The notes below the pieces were generated by a model. It had not been told where the DNA came from, ran no database searches, and worked only from the letters and a program-made list of their open reading frames with translations. Positions 59,151 through 64,000 of a DNA stretch of 64,000 nt are shown one piece after another. Source of the DNA: Pseudomonadota bacterium (lineage in GTDB: Bacteria > Pseudomonadota > Alphaproteobacteria > Rhizobiales > Rhizobiaceae); contig JAEWLS010000030.1 of assembly GCA_023457435.1 (NCBI GenBank), positions 62,001-126,000 of the forward strand, written 5' to 3'. The first letter of the stretch is position 1. Each line of letters opens with the position of its first letter. A program made the position numbers and the translations under genes.

Positions 59151-60548
59151 ATGGCACCCAAGAATCTTGAAGAGGTACTGAAGGAAAGCGGCAACACCGT
59201 CGAGCTGCTGCGCAATTCCAAGGCCGGCATCTATATCTACCCGGTCGTCGCTCCTGAGTTTTCCAACTGGCGCACCGAGCAGAAGGCCTGGCGCGACAGC
59301 GCCGTCCTGTTCGACCAGTCGCACCACATGGCAGAGCTCACGGTGGAAGGCTCGGACGCCGGCGCGTTCCTCGAGAGCCTTGGCATCAACTCGTTCAAGG
59401 GCTTCACCACCAACAAGGCGAAGCACTATGTCCCGGTAAGCCACTCGGGCTACGTCATCGGCGACGTCATCCTCTTCAACCTCGATGGCAAGTACGTGCT
59501 CGTCGGCCGCGCTCCCACCGTCAACTGGGTCGAGTTCAATGCCCAGAAGCATGGCTCGGTAAAGGTCACCCGCGACGACCGGTCGCCCTCGCGTCCCGAC
59601 GGCAAGGCAGTCACGCGTCAGCACTACCGCTTCCAGGTGCAGGGCCCGAACGCCGACAAGATCCTCGAGAAGCTGAACGGCGCGCCGCTGCCGTCGATCA
59701 AGTTCTTCAACATGGACTGGATCAACATCGCCGGCCGCAAGGTTCGTGCGCTGCGTCACGGCATGGCCGGCGCACCGGGCCTCGAAATCTTCGGCCCGTA
59801 TGGCGAGAAGGACGAGATCCGTGCCGCGATCATCGAGGCGGGCAAGGAATTCGACCTTTATCCGGTCGGCTCCCGCGCCTACGCCACCAACACGCTGGAG
59901 TCCGGCTGGATTCCGTCGCCGCTTCCGGCCGTCTACACCGATCCGGAAATGGAAGAGTACCGCAAGTGGCTGCCCGCCGATTCCTACGAGGCTGCCGGCG
60001 GCTCGATCGGCGGGTCCTACGTGTCGAATGACATCAAGGACTACTACACCAGCCCGTACGAGCTCGGTTACGGCTTCTACGTGAAGTTCGACCACGACTT
60101 CGTCGGCCGCAAGGCCCTCGAGGCGATGCAGAACAAGAAGCATCGCCGCAAGGTGACGTTCGAGTGGAATTCCGACGACGTGCTGAACGTGATCGGCTCC
60201 GCCTTCAAGCGCGGTGAGGACCACGCCAAGTGGATCGACTTCCCTCTGTCCAACTATGCATCTTCGTCGTTCGACCGTGTCGAGCGCGATGGCAAGCTGG
60301 TCGGCCTGTCGATGTTCAACGGCTACTCCTACAACGAGCGCACCATGCTTTCGCTCGGCTTCGTCGACGACGAGGTCAAGCAGGGCGACATCCTGACGCT
60401 CACCTGGGGCGAGCCGAACGGCGGGTCCGACAAGACCTCGACCGAGAAGCATACCCAGGCGAAGATCCGCGTGCGCGTGTCGGCGGTGCCGTATGCGGCC
60501 GAGGCTCGCGAGAACTATCAGGAGAGCTGGCGCACCCGCGCATCCTGA
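59151..60548 (+). CDS. LigM-like vanillate/3-O-methylgallate O-demethylase (tetrahydrofolate-dependent, GcvT family)
   Basis: 465 residues, GGAGG five bases before the ATG. I recognise the LigM/DesA family by NTVELLRNSKAGIYIYPVVA, APEFSNWRTEQKAWRDSAVL, LFDQSHHMAELTVEG, DDRSPSRPDGKAVTR, ALRHGMAGAPGLEIFGPY, YATNTLESGWIPSPLPAVYT and MFNGYSYNERTMLSLGF, all of which match the sphingomonad enzyme I know. The methyl group of an aromatic ether goes to tetrahydrofolate, producing catechol-type products (protocatechuate or gallate) for ring cleavage. First gene of the operon. Exact aromatic substrate unknown. Confidence 0.9.
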   Translation: MAPKNLEEVLKESGNTVELLRNSKAGIYIYPVVAPEFSNWRTEQKAWRDSAVLFDQSHHMAELTVEGSDAGAFLESLGINSFKGFTTNKAKHYVPVSHSGYVIGDVILFNLDGKYVLVGRAPTVNWVEFNAQKHGSVKVTRDDRSPSRPDGKAVTRQHYRFQVQGPNADKILEKLNGAPLPSIKFFNMDWINIAGRKVRALRHGMAGAPGLEIFGPYGEKDEIRAAIIEAGKEFDLYPVGSRAYATNTLESGWIPSPLPAVYTDPEMEEYRKWLPADSYEAAGGSIGGSYVSNDIKDYYTSPYELGYGFYVKFDHDFVGRKALEAMQNKKHRRKVTFEWNSDDVLNVIGSAFKRGEDHAKWIDFPLSNYASSSFDRVERDGKLVGLSMFNGYSYNERTMLSLGFVDDEVKQGDILTLTWGEPNGGSDKTSTEKHTQAKIRVRVSAVPYAAEARENYQESWRTRAS

Positions 60549-60559
60549 TTTCCGGCTAT

Positions 60560-60598
60560 CGCCGGCCGGCGCAGGCAGTTAGCTTGCGCCGGCCGGCG
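60560..60598. terminator. Long GC-rich hairpin between the O-demethylase and gntR
   Basis: 14-base perfect arms (CGCCGGCCGGCGCA at 60560 and its complement at 60585) around an 11-base loop, directly after the demethylase stop. There is no T run. It may stabilise the demethylase mRNA or partly terminate ahead of the regulator gene. Confidence 0.55.
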
Positions 60599-60617
60599 GC
60601 GCGGACGGGGGAAATGC

Positions 60618-61352
60618 ATGGCAGAGAGCAAGGAAAGCTCGCAGTCGCTCAAGGCGCTGCTCGGAATTCGTGATCTCGTTCTGAACGGCGCCGTTGCGGT
60701 AGGCGAGCGGCTGTCGGAAGTCCCTCTGTCGGAACGCCTTGGTCTTTCGCGTACTCCGATCCGCGCCGCGCTCGCGCGGCTCGAGCAGGAGGGTCTGCTG
60801 GAGCAGGCGGCCGGAGGCGGCTACGTCGTTCGCAGCTTCTCCATCGCCGACGTCATCGATGCCATCGAGCTGCGCGGCGTCCTGGAAGGAACCGCAGCCC
60901 GGCTCGCCGCCGAACGCGGTGTCGAGCCGCGAAAGCTTGCCGAGATATCGCGCGTCGTCGACGCGATCGGCGAGACGCTCGAGCCCGATGCGGCCAACAT
61001 GCAGTTCGAGCGCTATGTTGCGCTCAACAGCGAATTCCATCGCCTGCTGTCGGGGCTTTGCGGCAGCGACATCATTCGCCGCGAGATCGACCGCGCCACG
61101 CGGCTTCCCTTTGCATCTCCGAGCGCCTTTCTGGAAACGCAGGAGAAGGTCGTCGCTTTCCGCCAGTCGCTCGATCTGGCGCAACGCCAGCACCGTGCAA
61201 TCGTCGAAGCGATCGAGCTGCGCGAAGGTGCACGCGCCGAGGGTCTGGCGCGGGAGCATGCGCGCCATGCACGGCAGAACCTGGAATATGTCCTGGAAAA
61301 GGACCGCGGCCTGATCGGCCGCATTCGTGCGCTGTCTATGGTTGCGCCCTGA
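60618..61352 (+). CDS. GntR-family regulator (FCD subfamily), aromatic operon
   Basis: 244 residues. Winged helix with GERLSEVPLSERLGLSRTPIRAALARLEQEGLLEQAAGGGY; FCD domain (about residues 85-225) with AANMQFERYVALNSEFHRLL and QRQHRAIVEAIELREGARAE. Different from the GntR at 34884 in both halves. Located between the demethylase and the ring-cleavage genes, it should control this operon in response to an aromatic acid intermediate. Its operator may be TGTATACA at 59061. Confidence 0.92.
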   Translation: MAESKESSQSLKALLGIRDLVLNGAVAVGERLSEVPLSERLGLSRTPIRAALARLEQEGLLEQAAGGGYVVRSFSIADVIDAIELRGVLEGTAARLAAERGVEPRKLAEISRVVDAIGETLEPDAANMQFERYVALNSEFHRLLSGLCGSDIIRREIDRATRLPFASPSAFLETQEKVVAFRQSLDLAQRQHRAIVEAIELREGARAEGLAREHARHARQNLEYVLEKDRGLIGRIRALSMVAP

Positions 61353-61385
61353 GCGGCGCGTCGGCTGGCGCGGGAGGAGACGGCA

Positions 61386-62297
61386 ATGAGAATCGCCTTC
61401 ATCGGCTTCGGCGAGGCCGCACGAGCCTTCGTCCAGACGTTGCGCGACACGGCCGACATCGAGTTCGCCGCGTTTGACATCCTGACGGCGAAAGGCGCGG
61501 ATCAGGCGATACGTTCAGCAGCCGAGCGGCTTGGCGTGCGTGTCGCAGCCACGCCGACCGATGCCGTACGCGATGCGGAGTGGGTGTTCTCGGCGGTCAC
61601 TGCGGCCGACAGCCTGGATGCCGGTCGCTCGGTCGCCACGCTGCTGCGTCCCGGTCAGGTTTTCATCGACATCAATTCCGTATCCGGCGGCCGCAAGCAG
61701 GAGACCGCGCGGCTGGTTGCCGTCGGCGGCGCGGGCTACGTCGACATGGCCGTGATGGCGCCGGTGCATCCGCGCGGCCATCGCACGCCGGTCCTCGTCG
61801 CCGGCCCCGACGTCGGCCTGATCGCCCCGCACCTCCGCGATTTCGGCTTCCAGTTCGATGTTTCCGGCGAAGCCATTGGCGATGCGACAACGATCAAGAT
61901 GCTGCGCTCGATGTTCGTGAAGGGCCTCGAGGCGATAACCATCCAGACGCTGCTGGCGGCGCGCGAGGCCGGACGCTTCGACGAGATCTACGCGTCGCTG
62001 TCGAGCTCGTTTCCAGGGCTTGGCTGGCCGGAGTTCCCGAAATACTTGATCGAGCGCGTGGCCACGCACGGTGTTCGCCGCGCCGCGGAGATGCGAGAGT
62101 CCGCGGTCACCATGGCCGAGCTCGGTTTTGCCGCCGGCCACGACATGGCCGCCGCCGTCGCGGCGCTCCAGCAGGAGATCGGCGAGCTCAGGATGAAGCT
62201 CGACGACAGCGCCGAGGCGAAATCGCTTTACGACCAGGTGGCGAAGGCGCGCGCCGCGCGCACCGCCGCCCTACAACCCACGCGGGGAGCAGCATGA
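61386..62297 (+). CDS. NAD(P)-binding dehydrogenase, DUF1932 C-terminal domain
   Basis: 303 residues. N-terminal IAFIGFGEAARAFVQTLRDT (residues 3-22), a Rossmann fold of the 6-phosphogluconate/beta-hydroxyacid dehydrogenase type; IDINSVSGGRKQETARLV, YVDMAVMAPVHPRGHRTPVL and the helical DUF1932 domain with TIKMLRSMFVKGLEAITIQT (the KxxxN-type Lys). Good GGAGGAG site upstream. It ends in an ATGA overlap with the dioxygenase gene, so it acts in the same pathway, perhaps on a ring-cleavage product. Confidence 0.88.
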   Translation: MRIAFIGFGEAARAFVQTLRDTADIEFAAFDILTAKGADQAIRSAAERLGVRVAATPTDAVRDAEWVFSAVTAADSLDAGRSVATLLRPGQVFIDINSVSGGRKQETARLVAVGGAGYVDMAVMAPVHPRGHRTPVLVAGPDVGLIAPHLRDFGFQFDVSGEAIGDATTIKMLRSMFVKGLEAITIQTLLAAREAGRFDEIYASLSSSFPGLGWPEFPKYLIERVATHGVRRAAEMRESAVTMAELGFAAGHDMAAAVAALQQEIGELRMKLDDSAEAKSLYDQVAKARAARTAALQPTRGAA

Positions 62298-63265
62298 CCG
62301 AACCCTGTTTCGACGTCGCCCATCTGGGGCACCTCGAGATCCTCACCAACAAGTTCGACGAGAGCCTCGACTTCTTTGTACGCGTCTACGGCCTGACCGA
62401 AAGCGGTCGCGAGGGCGACTCCGTATACCTTCGCGCTTTCGACGACTATGAATTCCATACGCTGAAGCTGACCAGGTCCGACACGACCGGTGTCGCCCAT
62501 ATCGGCTATCGGGTGTCGTCGCCGGAGGCGCTGGAGCGCCGCGTGAAGGCTATCGAGAAGATGGGTATCGGCGTCGGCTGGAGCGACGGTGACCTCGGCC
62601 ACGGCCGCGCCTATCAGTTCAAGTCGCCCGACGGTCACCTCTTCGAGCTCTATTGGGAAACCAAGCGCTACGTCGCGCCGGATTCCGAGAAGCCAAAGCT
62701 GAAGAATATCGCTCAGCGCTACCACGGCCGCGGCGTGGGCGTGCGCCGGCTCGACCACTTCAACCTGCTCGCCAAGGACGTGAGCAAGTTTCGCGACTTC
62801 ATGGTCGGCGCCTTTGGCAGCCGCGTTACCGAGCAGATCCAGTTGGACAACGGCCGTCTCGGAGGCTGCTGGTTCACGGTCAATAACAAGAGCTACGACA
62901 TCGCCGTCAGCGAGGACCATGCAGGAGAACAGGGAAGCGCGCGCTTCCATCACATCACCTACGCGGTCGATCAGCGCGAAGACATTTTGCGCGCAGCCGA
63001 TATCTTTCTGGAGAACGGCGTTCACATCGAGACAGGCCCCCACAAGCATGCGATCCAGGGCACGTTCTTCCTGTATGTCTGGGAGCCGGCCGGCAACCGC
63101 GTCGAGGTGGCCAATGCTGGTGCGCGCCTGATCCTTGCGCCGGACTGGCAGACCGTCACCTGGACCGAGGCGGAGCGCAAGAAGGGCCAGGCCTGGGGCC
63201 TGAAGACGATCGAGACTTTCCACACGCATGGCACGCCGCCGGTTGCGGCCGCCGCAAAGCACTGA
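62294..63265 (+). CDS. Type I extradiol (VOC) ring-cleavage dioxygenase, catechol 2,3-dioxygenase-like
   Basis: 323 residues. Two VOC domains: the N-domain begins VAHLGHLEILTNKFDESLDF; the C-domain carries the iron site, His in RRLDHFNLLAKD (about residue 154), His in ARFHHITYAVD (about 219) and Glu in GNRVEVANAGARL (about 270). All three ligands are present, so the enzyme should be active. It opens a catechol-type ring next to the hydroxyls. ATGA overlap with the upstream dehydrogenase. The usual protocatechuate/gallate dioxygenases of LigAB/DesB type are absent here. Confidence 0.9.
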   Translation: MTEPCFDVAHLGHLEILTNKFDESLDFFVRVYGLTESGREGDSVYLRAFDDYEFHTLKLTRSDTTGVAHIGYRVSSPEALERRVKAIEKMGIGVGWSDGDLGHGRAYQFKSPDGHLFELYWETKRYVAPDSEKPKLKNIAQRYHGRGVGVRRLDHFNLLAKDVSKFRDFMVGAFGSRVTEQIQLDNGRLGGCWFTVNNKSYDIAVSEDHAGEQGSARFHHITYAVDQREDILRAADIFLENGVHIETGPHKHAIQGTFFLYVWEPAGNRVEVANAGARLILAPDWQTVTWTEAERKKGQAWGLKTIETFHTHGTPPVAAAAKH

Positions 63266-63276
63266 GGTATTACGGT

Positions 63277-64000
63277 ATGTCGAAGACTGCACTCGTCGTC
63301 AGCGCCCACTCCGCCGACTTCGTCTGGCGTGCCGGTGGTTCCATCGCGCTCCATGCCGAGCAGGGCGTCGCGACGACGGTCATCTGCCTGTCGTATGGCG
63401 AACGCGGCGAAAGCGCTAAACTGTGGCGCCAGGCTGGAATGACGCTCGAGAAGGTCAAGGCCGAGCGCCAGAAGGAGGCCGAAGCCGCCGCCAGGCACCT
63501 CGGCGTCGCCGACATCCAGTTCTGGGATCTGGGCGACTATCCGCTAAATTTGACCGATGAGGCGCTCTACCGGCTTGTCGACGTCTACCGGAAGATCCAC
63601 CCTGCGTTCATGCTCACGCATTCGCGCGAGGATCTCTACAACCGCGATCATCCGGAAGTGAACCAGTTCGCCCAGCATGCGCGGATCATCGCGCAAGCCC
63701 ATGGCCACAATCCAGGCGAGAAGGTGCTCGGCGCGCCGCCGGTGTTCCTCTTCGAGCCGCACCAGCCGGAGCAGTGCAACTGGATGCCGAACGTCCTTCT
63801 CGACATCACCGACGTGTGGAGCAGGAAGCGCGCGGCGATCGAGTGCATGGCCGGGCAGGAGCATCTGTGGGAATACTACACCCGCGTAGCCGAGCAGCGC
63901 GGTGCCCAGGCCGCTCGCAACTCCGACAAGAAGATCAAGTACGGCGAGGGCTATCAGGCCGTGTTCCCGCACGTCGTCGAAACGCTCGTCCCGACCGAGG
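63277..64000 (+). CDS. galB: GalB-like 4-oxalomesaconate hydratase (PIG-L family), partial
   Basis: 241 codons in the window, running off the end. The PIG-L fold starts with TALVVSAHSADFVWRAGG, in which the usual AHPDD is AHSAD, exactly as I recall for Pseudomonas GalB; LSYGERGESAKLWRQAGM, HSREDLYNRDHPEVN, FEPHQPEQCNWMP and AGQEHLWEYYTRVAEQRG also match GalB. It hydrates 4-oxalomesaconate in the gallate/protocatechuate 4,5-cleavage pathway. Last visible gene, 11 bases after the dioxygenase. The aldolase expected next must lie outside. Confidence 0.85.
   Translation, partial: MSKTALVVSAHSADFVWRAGGSIALHAEQGVATTVICLSYGERGESAKLWRQAGMTLEKVKAERQKEAEAAARHLGVADIQFWDLGDYPLNLTDEALYRLVDVYRKIHPAFMLTHSREDLYNRDHPEVNQFAQHARIIAQAHGHNPGEKVLGAPPVFLFEPHQPEQCNWMPNVLLDITDVWSRKRAAIECMAGQEHLWEYYTRVAEQRGAQAARNSDKKIKYGEGYQAVFPHVVETLVPTE

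Noticed and set aside
1..64000. CRISPR arrays, rRNA genes, insertion sequences, prophage genes
   Set aside because: No regularly spaced repeats, rRNA-like sequence, transposase or phage protein was recognised anywhere.

Overview
The window is a high-GC, tightly packed bacterial chromosome segment. It looks like an alphaproteobacterium of the order Hyphomicrobiales, probably Mesorhizobium/Aminobacter/Phyllobacteriaceae-like. This rests on base composition, many GTG/TTG starts, ATGA/GTGA gene overlaps, and family choices such as the Inh-type protease inhibitor, LigM-type O-demethylase and many GntR-controlled catabolic operons. The species cannot be named from sequence alone. There is no rRNA, CRISPR, phage or transposase gene. 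One tRNA-Leu(CAG) is present.

Region 1 (1-4293) is the end of a Pot-type ABC importer operon (two permeases, ATPase) joined to a TRZ/ATZ-type amidohydrolase/deaminase and a nucleoside hydrolase: uptake and breakdown of a nucleoside- or purine-like compound. Next come scattered metabolic genes (4308-11765): two M20 amidohydrolases, a phosphoribosyltransferase, a PAS-GGDEF diguanylate cyclase, an M32 carboxypeptidase and a KstD-like flavoprotein. A small type II toxin-antitoxin locus (11746-12432) has an intact AbrB-like antitoxin and a frameshifted PIN toxin. It is followed by an MsbA-type ABC exporter, rpmE with a textbook terminator, a HGGYW hydrolase, a stand-alone Lrp sensor domain and a ferredoxin-NADP reductase.

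Region 2 (16858-29344) is a catabolic block. It has hyuA/hyuB (ATP-dependent hydantoinase/oxoprolinase type) with a small gene between them that is apparently frameshifted. Facing them is a six-gene overlapping minus-strand operon: CutM-type FAD subunit, fused Fe-S/molybdopterin hydroxylase, 6-hydroxynicotinate-reductase-like Fe-S protein, UPF0280 (ApbE-like), DUF1185 and MarR. A nicotinamidase diverges from its promoter. Together they suggest hydroxylation, reduction and ring opening of a nitrogen heterocycle; the substrate is not proven.

Region 3 (29341-47531) is a sugar or sugar-acid regulon: three TIM-barrel epimerases, a Gfo/Idh dehydrogenase, an enolase-superfamily dehydratase, a 2-hydroxyacid dehydrogenase, a FadR-type GntR regulator, and a complete sugar ABC importer with two ATPases and a small membrane protein. 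It also holds a Tm-1-like/PEP-hydrolase-like gene pair, a cupin and an M24 peptidase. Five copies of a TGGT-N3-ACCA palindrome lie in front of these operons, three of them at promoter-like positions. They are the best evidence that the dispersed operons form one regulon.

Region 4 (47668-58956) is mostly core genome: tRNA-Leu, gpmA, an EVE protein, dapB, glk, an Inh-type inhibitor, mepA, an epimerase, queG, a GST, uppP, TauE/SafE, an NDUFA9-like protein and a TbpB-like lipoprotein.

Region 5 (59019-64000, running off the end) is an aromatic catabolic operon: a LigM-like tetrahydrofolate-dependent O-demethylase, a GntR regulator, a DUF1932 dehydrogenase, a type I extradiol dioxygenase and a GalB-like 4-oxalomesaconate hydratase.
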